From positions 1-64,000 of the forward strand of contig NZ_CALTSY010000005.1 of NCBI RefSeq assembly GCF_943908415.1: DNA of 64,000 nucleotides. The letters are read 5' to 3'. The notes beneath the pieces are model-generated. The model did no database searches. It worked only from the letters and a program-made list of their open reading frames with translations, and had not been told where the DNA came from. The stretch's first letter is position 1. Each line of letters begins with the position of its first letter. Made by a program: the position numbers and the translations under genes. This DNA is from an uncultured Anaerococcus sp. (GTDB lineage Bacteria > Bacillota > Clostridia > Tissierellales > Peptoniphilaceae). Below, piece by piece: positions 44,159 through 52,673 of the stretch.

Positions 44159-44569
44159 TTATGCTCCTAAATTATTTTGATTTACCATTTTATCTATAGT
44201 TATAGAATCTATGGTATCATTTATTGCTTCATCAAGCTTATTAAATGCAAAAAATGCATTACACTTGTCATCACAGTGGCTACCATCTTCATTGCAACCA
44301 CTTTTGCCAATCTCACCTTCAAGTACTCTTAATACTTCTCCTACTGTAATTTGGTCAAGGTCTTTTACTAACTTATATCCACCCTTAGGACCTCTAGCAG
44401 ATTTAACTATGCTTTCTTTTTTTAATAGTCTAATAAGCTGCTCTAGATAGTTTTCAGATAGATTAAGATTTGTGGAAATTTCTGATACAGGTATATAACC
44501 TTTATCATAATTCTCTGCCAAATAACAAATAGCTCTTAGCCCATATTTACTTCTTGTCGATAATTTCAT
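44159..44569 (-). CDS. Rrf2-family regulator with three cysteines (IscR-like)
   Basis: This 136-aa winged-helix regulator begins MKLSTRSKYGLRAIC and has GPKGGYKL in the wing. Three cysteines spaced C-x6-C-x3-C lie near residues 92-103 (GCNEDGSHCDDKC). This is similar to the iron-sulfur ligands of IscR and unlike CymR. It may sense Fe-S status or cysteine supply. I chose the ATG at 44569, preceded by AGGTGG, over an in-frame GTG at 44578. It sits between comEA and alaS, an unusual place for such a gene. Confidence 0.85.
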   Translation of the reverse strand: MKLSTRSKYGLRAICYLAENYDKGYIPVSEISTNLNLSENYLEQLIRLLKKESIVKSARGPKGGYKLVKDLDQITVGEVLRVLEGEIGKSGCNEDGSHCDDKCNAFFAFNKLDEAINDTIDSITIDKMVNQNNLGA

Positions 44570-44578
44570 TAATCCCAC

Positions 44579-45229
44579 CTATATAGTTATTAAATCCTTC
44601 ATAGCGTTAAAATATTTATCGCCTATTCCAGTTACATTTTTTATATCTTCTATGCTTTCAAATTTATTTATATCTCTGTATTCAATTATTGCATCAGCTT
44701 TTTTTTCACCAACATTAGGTAAAGTCATTAATTCTTCTTTACTAGCTTGATTGATATTTATCTTATCTGAATTATTAGATTCATTGGGGTTTGTTACTAT
44801 TTGATCAGGATTGTCTTCTTCAGCTACAGCTTCATTTTTATTTGGTATGTAAATTTTCATCTGATCGTTAAGCTTCATAGCCAAGTTTAAACTATCGGCA
44901 TTAGCTTCTTCGGTTAATCCACCAGCTTCTTTTATCAAATCATCAAGTCTATCACCTTCATTTATAGTGTATACACCTTCTTGATTAATTTCCCCACTTA
45001 TATGTACTTTCATATCAGAAGATTCTTTAACATCTTCCTTATCACCTAGATTTTCTTGATTATCTTCAAGAATCAAATCATCACTTTTATCAAAAAAACT
45101 GTGCTTTTCATCTAAAAAATTATTAGAATGATTATTCACTAAATTGTTTGCAAATAGTATAGCTATTACAGCTATTAAAATAATTATAATTTTATCTTTA
45201 TTCTTATTTTCCATTTTATAATAACTCAT
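44579..45229 (-). CDS. comEA: ComEA-like DNA-binding protein
   Basis: ComEA-type proteins bind incoming double-stranded DNA at the cell surface during natural transformation. This 216-aa protein has an N-terminal membrane anchor (about residues 13-28), an acidic linker, a SLBB domain (VHISGEINQEGVYTI near residue 75), and a C-terminal double helix-hairpin-helix with INQASKEELMTLPNVGEKKADAI. The start is uncertain, as no clear ribosome binding site precedes the ATG at 45229 or the one at 45214. No comEC or comFA is nearby, so competence itself is unproven. Confidence 0.85.
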   Translation of the reverse strand: MSYYKMENKNKDKIIIILIAVIAILFANNLVNNHSNNFLDEKHSFFDKSDDLILEDNQENLGDKEDVKESSDMKVHISGEINQEGVYTINEGDRLDDLIKEAGGLTEEANADSLNLAMKLNDQMKIYIPNKNEAVAEEDNPDQIVTNPNESNNSDKININQASKEELMTLPNVGEKKADAIIEYRDINKFESIEDIKNVTGIGDKYFNAMKDLITI

Positions 45230-45252
45230 AAAGTTAATAATTTATGGAAAGA

Positions 45253-45561
45253 TTACTCTTCCCATAAATCATCTATGCCATAAAATTCTCTTTGTTTTCC
45301 AGTAAATATATGGATAATGATATCATCAGCATCCATAAGTATCCATTCTCCTTCTCGAAGTCCCTCTTTAGATAGTAGAGAATAATTGTTCTTTTCTAAC
45401 TCTTCTTCTATATAGTCAGCTAGAGCCTTAGTTTGAATAACTGATGTTCCTGTAGCTACTACAAATGTATCAGCTATGGAAGAGTCAGTTAGTTCTATGA
45501 CATTTACATCTTCTGCTTTTCTATCATCTAATACCTTTAATATTATTTCTAGTTTAGTCAT
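45253..45561 (-). CDS. rsfS: Ribosomal silencing factor RsfS
   Basis: RsfS (YbeB/Iojap) binds L14 on the 50S subunit and blocks 70S formation in nutrient limitation. The 102-aa protein has DSSIADTFVVATGTS, the conserved EGLREGEWILMDADD and the C-terminal FTGKQREFYGIDDLW. It overlaps yqeK by eight bases, in the conserved obgE-yhbY-nadD-yqeK-rsfS order. Confidence 0.95.
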   Translation of the reverse strand: MTKLEIILKVLDDRKAEDVNVIELTDSSIADTFVVATGTSVIQTKALADYIEEELEKNNYSLLSKEGLREGEWILMDADDIIIHIFTGKQREFYGIDDLWEE

Positions 45562-46114
45562 TTTTCTCCTTAATTAAGAAATTTCTTGCATCAATTGTAA
45601 GTGGATGTATTAAGGATTTTTTAGATATTATAAATTCTAGATTATGATCAAGGCTAAAAAGTACTGCATCATCTAGATTCTTTTCTAATAATTTTCTAAT
45701 CTTATCTACCCCAGGGTAGTTTCTCTGAGGCTCTATAGCATCAGCAAGATATATAATTTTTTCAAAATCAGTCATATTTGCCTTGCCAGTTGTGTGAAAC
45801 CTTATAGCATCCAATACTTGCTCATCATTTATATTATACACTTTTTTAGCAACTTCTGCCCCTAAAAATGAATGTAAAACGTCCTTAAATTCAATTTGAT
45901 AAGATTCTAAATTTTTTCCATATAACTTTAAATATTTATCTTCATTGTATTTAGCACAGTCATGAAGAATTGCAGCTGTTTTTAATTTATCTTCTTCTAT
46001 TCCGTAACTTTCATTGATTTTAAGTGCAGTTTTCATTACCCTTTTACAATGTTTAAATCTTTTTTCTCCTATGTCTGAAATTAGCTTTTCTTCCCGCATT
46101 GATAAATTATACAT
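45554..46114 (-). CDS. yqeK: HD-domain hydrolase YqeK (Ap4A hydrolase family)
   Basis: This is a 186-aa HD-superfamily phosphohydrolase. The YqeK group cleaves diadenosine tetraphosphate symmetrically to ADP. Metal ligands are seen in RFKHCKRV, ILHDCAKY and DAIRFHTTGK, and IYLADAIEPQRNYPG is a family signature. AAGGAG precedes the ATG, within the end of nadD. A later ATG five codons in is possible. Confidence 0.9.
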   Translation of the reverse strand: MYNLSMREEKLISDIGEKRFKHCKRVMKTALKINESYGIEEDKLKTAAILHDCAKYNEDKYLKLYGKNLESYQIEFKDVLHSFLGAEVAKKVYNINDEQVLDAIRFHTTGKANMTDFEKIIYLADAIEPQRNYPGVDKIRKLLEKNLDDAVLFSLDHNLEFIISKKSLIHPLTIDARNFLIKEKND

Positions 46115-46703
46115 AAAGCTTATGCTCCTTGATAATATTGATAACTGGATCTGGAACTAAATATTTTATACTCTTATTTTCTTTAACTAAAGATCTTACG
46201 AGAGTTGAGGAGATATTAACATTTAAATTATTGATAAGATAAACTCTTCCATTATCTTTTTTTAAATCTTCTACTTTTTTTACTAAAGGACTATCAGTAT
46301 CAGTGCTTGTCCTTGTAAAAACTATCAATCTATCTTTTAAAATTTTGTCATAGTTTACCCAGCTATCAATACTCATCAATGAATCTTCTCCCATAATATA
46401 GTAAAATTCATCTTCTGGATATTTTTCTTTAAAATGATTTAAAGTCTGATGAGTATAAACTACACTCTCATCATCCGATTCAAAGGTAGATAAAACTAAC
46501 TTATCGTTATCTTTAATTGCTTCTTTTACCATTTCTACACGTATAGGTGTAGCTGTTTTCTTTTTATTTTGTTTGTGAGGTGGGTTAGCGCTTGGAAGTA
46601 CAATAATCTTATCTAAATTCATATAGTTAAGAGTATTTTCCATAACTATTAAATGGCCAATATGAATAGGGTCGAAAGTACCACCATATAATCCTATTTT
46701 CAT
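46107..46703 (-). CDS. nadD: Nicotinate-nucleotide adenylyltransferase
   Basis: NadD adenylates nicotinate mononucleotide in NAD synthesis. The 198-aa protein has the nucleotidyltransferase motif GGTFDPIHIGH near residue 6, the substrate segment PSANPPHK and the C-terminal ISSTLVRS motif. It starts nine bases after yhbY and overlaps yqeK. Confidence 0.95.
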   Translation of the reverse strand: MKIGLYGGTFDPIHIGHLIVMENTLNYMNLDKIIVLPSANPPHKQNKKKTATPIRVEMVKEAIKDNDKLVLSTFESDDESVVYTHQTLNHFKEKYPEDEFYYIMGEDSLMSIDSWVNYDKILKDRLIVFTRTSTDTDSPLVKKVEDLKKDNGRVYLINNLNVNISSTLVRSLVKENKSIKYLVPDPVINIIKEHKLYV

Positions 46704-46712
46704 TAGTACACC

Positions 46713-46997
46713 TTACAATTGAAACTTATTTTCTTTATTCTTTCTATATATTGTTAGAATGCTTCCCACATGATTTACAAATTCTGCATTTACTTGTTCT
46801 AAAATTTCTTGTAAGATATCATCTGGTTCATCTAAATTGTTATTTAAAATTTTTATTTTTATTAGTTCTCTTGCTTCTAAAGCTTCATCAATTGCCTTTA
46901 TTACATCCTCTGATACAGAGAATTTCCCTATATTTATTACAGGTTTATAATCATGGCTTTCTGCTTTAAGCATTGCACGTTGTTTACCAGTAAGCAT
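46713..46997 (-). CDS. yhbY: YhbY-type CRM-domain RNA-binding protein
   Basis: This 94-aa single-CRM-domain protein is linked to late 50S assembly. It begins MLTGKQRAMLKAESHDY and has the conserved INIGKFSVSEDV segment; its GxxG loop region near residues 67-80 is less conserved than usual (NAEFVNHVGSILTIYRKN). AGGAGG precedes the ATG. The position next to obgE fits a ribosome-assembly role. Confidence 0.88.
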   Translation of the reverse strand: MLTGKQRAMLKAESHDYKPVINIGKFSVSEDVIKAIDEALEARELIKIKILNNNLDEPDDILQEILEQVNAEFVNHVGSILTIYRKNKENKFQL

Positions 46998-47005
46998 ATG
47001 TCCTC

Positions 47006-48286
47006 CTAATCGAAATATTCAAATACAATATCTCCAACAGCTACACTATCTCCTTCTTCTACTCCCATTTCTTTAAGTTTATCAAAAACTTCCATTTCTC
47101 TAAGAGTTTGTTCAAAATACATTCTTGAGTCATAATCTTCAAGATTTACTCTCTCAAGAAGATTATCTATACGTTTACCGTATACAACATAGATTTCATT
47201 TTCTTTAGTAAACTCTAGATCATATTCAACCTTTTTATTGTAGTATTTTTCTAAGAAATCGTCACTAACTTCTTCCATTAAACCGTATTTTGATTCTTCA
47301 GATTCTAGTAAAAGATTATAGCTAGCATCTAATAAATCCTTTATTCCGTCAGTGGTGGCTGCTGAAATTTTATATATTTTATAATCATCATTAAATTCGT
47401 CAATGAATTTTGAAGCATTGTCATTAAAATCTAAATCAATTTTATTTAGAGCAACTATCATTGGTTTTTGAGCTAGTTTATCATTATATAATTTAAGCTC
47501 TTCATTTATAAGCTTAAAATCTTCTATTGGGTCTCTGCCCTCAATACCTGATATATCTATAAGATGAACTAAAACCCTACATCTTTCTATATGTCTTAGA
47601 AAGTCATGTCCAAGCCCTTGCCCTTCATTAGCTCCTTCTATAAGACCAGGTATATCAGCTACTATAAAAGATCTTTCCTTATCGATATTTACTACGCCTA
47701 AATTTGGATCTAGAGTAGTAAAGTGATAGTTTGCTATCTTTGGCTTGGCAGAAGTAATTACAGATATTAATGTTGACTTTCCTACGTTTGGAAGTCCTAC
47801 TAGGCCAATATCTGCCAAAACTTTTAATTCTAATATCAAATCAATTTCTTGACCCTTTTTTCCATTTTCTGCAAATCTTGGAGCTTGTCTAATTGAATTT
47901 TTAAAGTGAACATTGCCACGTCCGCCTTTACCACCTTTAGCTATTATAAATTCTTCACCATCTATTTTAAAGTCTTTGATAATAGTATTGCTTTCAGATT
48001 CCCTTAAGATTGTACCTACAGGTACATTTAATAATAGATCTTCGCCTTTTTTACCAAATTTTTTGGACTTACCACCTGCTTCGCCGTTTTGAGCCTTATA
48101 TTTAGTTTTATATTTAAAGTCATCTAGAGTAGAAAGATTTCTTGTAGCTTTAATAATTATGCTACCTCCATCGCCTCCATCCCCACCAGCAGGTCCACCT
48201 GTGGGCTCATATTTTTCACGTCTCCAAGCAACAGCACCATTACCACCGTCGCCTGCTTTTAAGTTTATTTTTGCATAATCAATCAT
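47006..48286 (-). CDS. obgE: Obg GTPase (CgtA)
   Basis: Obg is a GTPase needed for late 50S assembly and tied to the stringent response. The 426-aa protein has the Gly-rich Obg fold (GDGGNGAVAWRREK, GGPAGGDGGDGG), the G domain from about residue 158 (GLPNVGKST, DIPGLIEGA, ALNKIDL) and a C-terminal OCT domain. AAGGAT lies before the ATG. A terminator-like hairpin separates it from rpmA and may lower its expression relative to the ribosomal protein genes. Confidence 0.97.
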   Translation of the reverse strand: MIDYAKINLKAGDGGNGAVAWRREKYEPTGGPAGGDGGDGGSIIIKATRNLSTLDDFKYKTKYKAQNGEAGGKSKKFGKKGEDLLLNVPVGTILRESESNTIIKDFKIDGEEFIIAKGGKGGRGNVHFKNSIRQAPRFAENGKKGQEIDLILELKVLADIGLVGLPNVGKSTLISVITSAKPKIANYHFTTLDPNLGVVNIDKERSFIVADIPGLIEGANEGQGLGHDFLRHIERCRVLVHLIDISGIEGRDPIEDFKLINEELKLYNDKLAQKPMIVALNKIDLDFNDNASKFIDEFNDDYKIYKISAATTDGIKDLLDASYNLLLESEESKYGLMEEVSDDFLEKYYNKKVEYDLEFTKENEIYVVYGKRIDNLLERVNLEDYDSRMYFEQTLREMEVFDKLKEMGVEEGDSVAVGDIVFEYFD

Positions 48287-48305
48287 ATAAATATCCTTTC
48301 ATATG

Positions 48306-48333
48306 AAAAAAAGCTTGCCGCAAAGGCAAGCTT
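48306..48333 (-). terminator. Terminator or attenuator between rpmA and obgE
   Basis: On the minus strand AAGCTTGCC pairs with GGCAAGCTT (48311-48319 and 48325-48333) around a five-base loop. A run of seven T residues follows, overlapping the stem end. It lies between co-directional genes, so partial read-through is likely. Confidence 0.8.
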
Positions 48334-48339
48334 CAATTT

Positions 48340-48633
48340 TTAAGCAATATCTTGTTTTGGATAAACAGAAACTTGTTTTCTGTCACGTCCTTTTCTTTCA
48401 AATTTTACGATTCCTTCACATTGAGCATAAAGTGTATCATCTCCACCTCTTTTTACATTGTTACCTGGGTGGATTTTTGTTCCTCTTTGTCTAACGATAA
48501 TAGTTCCAGCGTTTACAAATTGACCATCTGCTCTTTTTGTTCCAAGTCTTTTAGCTTCTGAATCTCTACCGTTTTTAGAAGAAGATACCCCTTTTTTACT
48601 TGAAAATCTTTGTAGATTAATATTTAATATCAT
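48340..48633 (-). CDS. rpmA: 50S ribosomal protein L27 with a cleavable N-terminus
   Basis: L27 reaches the peptidyl-transferase centre with its N-terminus. The 97-aa protein has the core KRADGQFVNAGTIIVRQRGTKIHPG-type sequence and, before it, a ten-residue extension ending LQRF followed by SSKKGV. In Firmicutes this extension (usually LQFF before A-SKKGV) is removed by the cysteine protease Prp, encoded just upstream. The ribosome binding site AAGGAG is in the end of prp. Confidence 0.95.
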   Translation of the reverse strand: MILNINLQRFSSKKGVSSSKNGRDSEAKRLGTKRADGQFVNAGTIIVRQRGTKIHPGNNVKRGGDDTLYAQCEGIVKFERKGRDRKQVSVYPKQDIA

Positions 48634-48634
48634 T

Positions 48635-48946
48635 TCATATCTCCTTATAATTTAATTTTATAAAGTCCTTATAACTTTGTGTAAGTGTCCAAATACCAGT
48701 TTTAAAACTTGTAAATACCACCTCAACCTTTTCATCTGTATAGTTTGAAATAAGTTTCATAGTAATATCATCATCAGAAAATATAAAATCGTCTGTATAT
48801 AACTCTAATGTGTTTACACAGGTATAGGCCAGGATACTTACGGCTGCACATACAATATCTTTGCCATGCTCATCATAATCAGCATGACCGCTTATCTCAT
48901 ATCCTAAAATTGTTTCTTTACTAAGTAAAAGATTAACACTAATCAT
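48635..48946 (-). CDS. prp: Ribosomal-processing cysteine protease Prp
   Basis: Prp (YsxB) cleaves the N-terminal extension of L27. The 103-aa protein has the catalytic His21 and Cys33 in GHADYDEHGKDIVCAAVS. It sits between rplU and rpmA, the universal position for this gene in Firmicutes, one base before the rpmA start and three bases after the rplU stop. Confidence 0.93.
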   Translation of the reverse strand: MISVNLLLSKETILGYEISGHADYDEHGKDIVCAAVSILAYTCVNTLELYTDDFIFSDDDITMKLISNYTDEKVEVVFTSFKTGIWTLTQSYKDFIKLNYKEI

Positions 48947-48949
48947 TTA

Positions 48950-49261
48950 TTAGTAAGAGATGCTATCAATTTTTACTAAAGTATAAGGTTGTCTGTGACC
49001 TTGTTTCTTTCTATACATTTTTTTAGGCTTATATTTGAATACTACGATTTTTTTATCTTTTGCTTGATTTTCTACTGTAGCAGATACTTTAGCATTTTCA
49101 ACTGTTGGTGCTCCAATTTTTACATCCTCGTCACCAGCAACTAGTAGTACTTCTTCAAAATCAACAGTTTCGCCTACTTGGTAAGGTAATTTTTCAACTC
49201 TTACTAAGTCACCTTCTGATACTTTATATTGTTTGCCACCTGTTTTAATAATTGCGTACAT
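48950..49261 (-). CDS. rplU: 50S ribosomal protein L21
   Basis: L21 is a 103-aa large-subunit protein that binds 23S rRNA and contacts L20. It starts MYAIIKTGGKQYKV and ends with KKMYRKKQGHRQPYTLVKI, both family signatures. AAGGAGGA is six bases before the ATG. It is the first gene of the rplU-prp-rpmA group, preceded by an L21 leader RNA and a strong promoter. Confidence 0.97.
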   Translation of the reverse strand: MYAIIKTGGKQYKVSEGDLVRVEKLPYQVGETVDFEEVLLVAGDEDVKIGAPTVENAKVSATVENQAKDKKIVVFKYKPKKMYRKKQGHRQPYTLVKIDSISY

Positions 49262-49327
49262 AGGTGTCCTCCTTAATCTTAGATTCTCGCCAGCGCAGGT
49301 GATCAGTACCCAAACTGAGCGGTTTAC
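49262..49327 (-). ncRNA. L21 leader RNA
   Basis: The transcribed leader before rplU contains the conserved-looking segments CGCTCAGTTTGGGTACTGA and CACCTGCGCTGGCGAGA, as in the L21 leader of Firmicutes. Its GC-rich, paired character stands out from the AT-rich surroundings. The leader is thought to let L21 regulate its own operon. Confidence 0.75.
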
Positions 49328-49333
49328 CCATTA

Positions 49334-49362
49334 ATCATACTACTTATATAATCTTTTGTCAA
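49334..49362 (-). promoter_or_regulatory. Promoter of rplU-prp-rpmA
   Basis: Read on the minus strand, a consensus TTGACA is followed after exactly 17 bases by TATGAT. It is one of the strongest promoters in the window. Confidence 0.88.
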
Positions 49363-49371
49363 AAATTATAA

Positions 49372-50532
49372 TTAAAGTTCTATAATTTCCATATTATCTA
49401 TAGCATCTTTTATGAGTTTATCTATTTCTAGTTTTTCCTCACTCATTTTTATAAAATGTAATTTAGGTTTAGTAATAGGTTTATCTGGAGCAAATATTGA
49501 GCAACAATCATCAAAGGGCTCTATAGATTTTTCATAAGTATCTATCTCTATTGCCTTATCGACTATATCTTTTTTATCAATTGCAATTAATGGTCTAAGT
49601 ATGGGCAACTCAGATGAATCTTCTATAACTGCTACTGATTCTAAGGTTTGTGATGCCACTTGTCCTAGAGATTCTCCTGTAATTAATGCTTGGTAAGAAT
49701 TTTTCTTAGATATTTCATTTGCTATTCTCATCATAAATCTACGAGATAATATAGTAGTTTCTCTCCTATCACAGTTTGTAGCAATAGCCTTATAGATCTC
49801 TGATAAATTTACAGAATAAAATTTCATATTTCCAGTATATTTACCCATTAATTTTGCTAAATCAACTGCTTTTTGATGAGCTTGTTTGGAAGTAAATGGA
49901 TATGAGTGAAAATGAATAGAATCTATCTTCATGCCTCTTTTTGCCATCATAAATCCTGCTACTGGAGAGTCTATTCCACCAGATAAGAGTAAGAGTCCAT
50001 TACCACTAGTTCCTAATGGTAATCCACCTAGGCCTGGATACCTTTCAGTATATACATAAACTCTATTTTTTATGTCAATATATACTTTAAAATCTGGATT
50101 ATGGATATCTACTGATAGATTTTCAAAATCTTCTAGGATTAATCCTCCTATTTTAGAACAAAGTTCTGGTGACTTATAAGGAAAAGATTTATCTACTCTG
50201 GTAGTTTCAACTTTAAAACTTTCATTTTTCTTAGTGTGATTATTGGATAGTATATACTTAGTTGTCTTATATATATCATCTACATCCTTATCACATTTAT
50301 AAACCCTATCAATATAAGCTATTCCAAAAACTTTGCCTATTTCTTCTATAAGTATATCATGTTTTTTTTCATCTGCTTTTATATATAATTTGGCACTTTC
50401 TACATATATTTCATCATATCCTATATCTTCTATATTTGATTTTATATGATTAAGAATGCTATTAAAAAAAGTTTTTCTATTTGATCCTTTTAAAAATAAT
50501 TCGCCAAAACTTATCGCTAATAAAGCTTCCAT
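49372..50532 (-). CDS. thiI: tRNA uracil 4-sulfurtransferase ThiI
   Basis: ThiI transfers persulfide sulfur from a cysteine desulfurase to U8 of tRNA. The 386-aa protein has an N-terminal ferredoxin-like region, a THUMP domain and the PP-loop LLLSGGIDSPVAG near residue 177. Like the Bacillus form it lacks the C-terminal rhodanese domain; CCSIFAPDKP is near the end. Its ATG overlaps the nifS stop (TAATG), so sulfur donor and acceptor genes are coupled. Confidence 0.95.
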   Translation of the reverse strand: MEALLAISFGELFLKGSNRKTFFNSILNHIKSNIEDIGYDEIYVESAKLYIKADEKKHDILIEEIGKVFGIAYIDRVYKCDKDVDDIYKTTKYILSNNHTKKNESFKVETTRVDKSFPYKSPELCSKIGGLILEDFENLSVDIHNPDFKVYIDIKNRVYVYTERYPGLGGLPLGTSGNGLLLLSGGIDSPVAGFMMAKRGMKIDSIHFHSYPFTSKQAHQKAVDLAKLMGKYTGNMKFYSVNLSEIYKAIATNCDRRETTILSRRFMMRIANEISKKNSYQALITGESLGQVASQTLESVAVIEDSSELPILRPLIAIDKKDIVDKAIEIDTYEKSIEPFDDCCSIFAPDKPITKPKLHFIKMSEEKLEIDKLIKDAIDNMEIIEL

Positions 50533-51650
50533 TACATCACCATCCTAATTGTATCTATACTTTCTTTTAATACTTCTACAGTATAATCTAAATCTGCCTT
50601 ACTTATATTTCTGGAAAAAGAGAATCTAATTACTCCATCCATATATTTATTATCAATTCCTAATCCTTCTAATATTCTGTTATTATTACCTTTAGAACAT
50701 GCAGAACCACTTGAAACATATATATCTTTATCTTCAAGCATGTGAAGCAATACTTCTGATTTTATATTAGTAAAAGCTACACTTAATATATATGGAGAGT
50801 AATTGATATTAGGAGTATTAAACCTATAATCTGGGATATTATTTTCTATAAGCTTTCTCATATGAATATTTAAATTATTTATATAATTATATTCATCACT
50901 TTCAACTTGTTCTTTTAAAGCAATTGCCATAGCATATATTTCAGGATGATTATCTGTACCACTAGATATTACCTGTTGACCTCCACCAAATAAAACAGGC
51001 TTAATTTTATTTAATACTTCTTTTCTTACATAAAGCCCACCGATTCCCTTTGGACCATGAAATTTATGAGCAGAAAAGCTCATTAAATCAACTTTTAAAT
51101 CATTTACATCACAAGAAATTTTTCCTAAGGCTTGTGTTGCATCTATATGTAAAATAATATTTTTATTATAAGATTTTACAATTTTACTAATCTCTACTAT
51201 ATCTTGAATTGTACCTATCTCATTATTAACATATATAATTGAAACTAACTTAACATTTTTATTAAGATGTTCTTTTAAATCATTTATATTTATAAAGCCA
51301 TACTTATCGTTTTTTAAATATACTACTTCTTCAAAATCATTATTATTAAAACTACTATATACAGATGAATGTTCTATTGATGATGTTAAAGCAATAGAAT
51401 TTTTACCAGCTAAGGATGATATAACTATATTATTAGCCTCAGTAGCACCCTTTGTAAAATATATCTCATTAGGATCAGAGTTTATGATTGAGGATATAAT
51501 ATCCTTAGATTTCCTTATAAGATCATTAGATTTCATACCAAAACTATGAAGCGAAGATGAATTAGCAAAAGAATTTTCTTCAGCAAAAGACCTGGCTTTC
51601 TGAGCCTTTTTAGATATTTTAGTTGTAGCGGCATTATCTAGATAAATCAT
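50532..51650 (-). CDS. Cysteine desulfurase, NifS/NifZ-like
   Basis: This PLP enzyme takes sulfur from cysteine to form a persulfide. The 372-aa group I protein has IYLDNAATT at the N-terminus, the Schiff-base Lys in SAHKFHGPKGIGG near residue 195, and the active-site Cys in SSGSACSKGN near residue 316. Coupling to thiI parallels B. subtilis nifZ-thiI, so its main partner is probably ThiI. An AAGGAGGA site precedes the ATG. Confidence 0.93.
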   Translation of the reverse strand: MIYLDNAATTKISKKAQKARSFAEENSFANSSSLHSFGMKSNDLIRKSKDIISSIINSDPNEIYFTKGATEANNIVISSLAGKNSIALTSSIEHSSVYSSFNNNDFEEVVYLKNDKYGFININDLKEHLNKNVKLVSIIYVNNEIGTIQDIVEISKIVKSYNKNIILHIDATQALGKISCDVNDLKVDLMSFSAHKFHGPKGIGGLYVRKEVLNKIKPVLFGGGQQVISSGTDNHPEIYAMAIALKEQVESDEYNYINNLNIHMRKLIENNIPDYRFNTPNINYSPYILSVAFTNIKSEVLLHMLEDKDIYVSSGSACSKGNNNRILEGLGIDNKYMDGVIRFSFSRNISKADLDYTVEVLKESIDTIRMVM

Positions 51651-51742
51651 ATATCCTCCTTAAATATGCATTATATATTCTATAAACATAGCTATCTTTA
51701 ACCATAATATTATATTAGTAATTATTACAATTACAAATAAAG

Positions 51743-51748
51743 TATAAT
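51743..51748 (+). promoter_or_regulatory. -10 element placing transcription start at an ATG
   Basis: A consensus TATAAT ends six bases before the ATG at 51755, so transcription would begin at or next to the start codon. The -35 region is poor. No Shine-Dalgarno-like sequence is present. Confidence 0.5.
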
Positions 51749-51754
51749 AAAGTT

Positions 51755-52663
51755 ATGATAACTTATAAAAAATTATATAATCCAGAAAATTTAAATAAAG
51801 ATGAGATAATATTAGATATAGAGACTACAGGTTTAGATGCTCTATATGATAACCTAGTACTTTTGGGACTTATAAGATATGAAGGAGATAAATGTTATAT
51901 CATTCAATACTTTGCTGAAGATAATAGTGAAGAAAAGAGAATTTTAGAGACTTACCTTAAAGAAGTTAAAGATAAAAAGATTATTAACTATAACGGGGAT
52001 AAATTTGATATCCCATTTTTAAATGTAAGGCTAGATAAAAATAATCTAACACCTATATTTCCTGAAAGTAAGGATATATATAAGGTAATTTCTTCCAAGC
52101 GAAAATATTTTAAATTTGAATCTATGAAACTTACAGATATTGAGAAATATATTGGTATTTATAGGAATGACCCTAGTAGATATAAGGTTATAAGCAAACT
52201 TACAGATGACATAAAGAAACGCTATAAGCCAAAGCCTATTATGATTCATAATGAAAATGACCTAATAGCTACTGAAAAATTATTAGATATTGAAGAGTAT
52301 TTTAAGGAAAAACTTTCTATAAAGTTAAACAATGGAAATCAGTTAATACTAACATCAGTCTGGATAAATAATGATATAGGACATATTGAATTAGATAGCA
52401 TAGATCCATATAAAGATTCATATTTTTCATCAAATATATACGAATTAAAAACAAATAAAAATAGTGTTGAGATCAATATACAAGTTATCTATGGTAAGTT
52501 TGATAATAATCATACAGGATATGTATGTCTAAATAATTTTAATTTAGAAAATGAAAGTGAGATGAACGTAGATCCTAATTTACTTATAGTGCGCGAAAAT
52601 CATATATATAATTATAAAAATATTTTGAATTTAAGTAAAAAAATAATAGAGGACCAGTTATAG
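51755..52663 (+). CDS. Ribonuclease H-like DEDD exonuclease-domain protein (YprB type)
   Basis: This 302-aa protein has an RNase H-like 3'-5' exonuclease fold of the kind called RNase_H_2 or YprB. The first acidic motif is ILDIETTGL near residue 19, the second INYNGDKFDIPFL near residue 75, with a Tyr/Asp-containing helix further on. The C-terminal 100 or so residues match nothing I recognise. The substrate is unknown. It has no ribosome binding site and appears leaderless. It is convergent with ung; the two coding regions overlap by six bases. Confidence 0.78.
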   Translation: MITYKKLYNPENLNKDEIILDIETTGLDALYDNLVLLGLIRYEGDKCYIIQYFAEDNSEEKRILETYLKEVKDKKIINYNGDKFDIPFLNVRLDKNNLTPIFPESKDIYKVISSKRKYFKFESMKLTDIEKYIGIYRNDPSRYKVISKLTDDIKKRYKPKPIMIHNENDLIATEKLLDIEEYFKEKLSIKLNNGNQLILTSVWINNDIGHIELDSIDPYKDSYFSSNIYELKTNKNSVEINIQVIYGKFDNNHTGYVCLNNFNLENESEMNVDPNLLIVRENHIYNYKNILNLSKKIIEDQL

Positions 52664-52673
52664 GTTCTCTATT
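52636..52673 (-). terminator. Terminator of the ung operon, in the convergent overlap
   Basis: An 11-base-pair stem (52645-52655 with 52663-52673, one G-U pair) with a seven-base loop holds both convergent stop codons. On the minus strand a run of seven T residues follows. The plus strand has no T run. Confidence 0.75.

Noticed and set aside
44100..44170. T-box leader for alaS
   Set aside because: The Rrf2 gene ends exactly where alaS begins, leaving no room for a leader.
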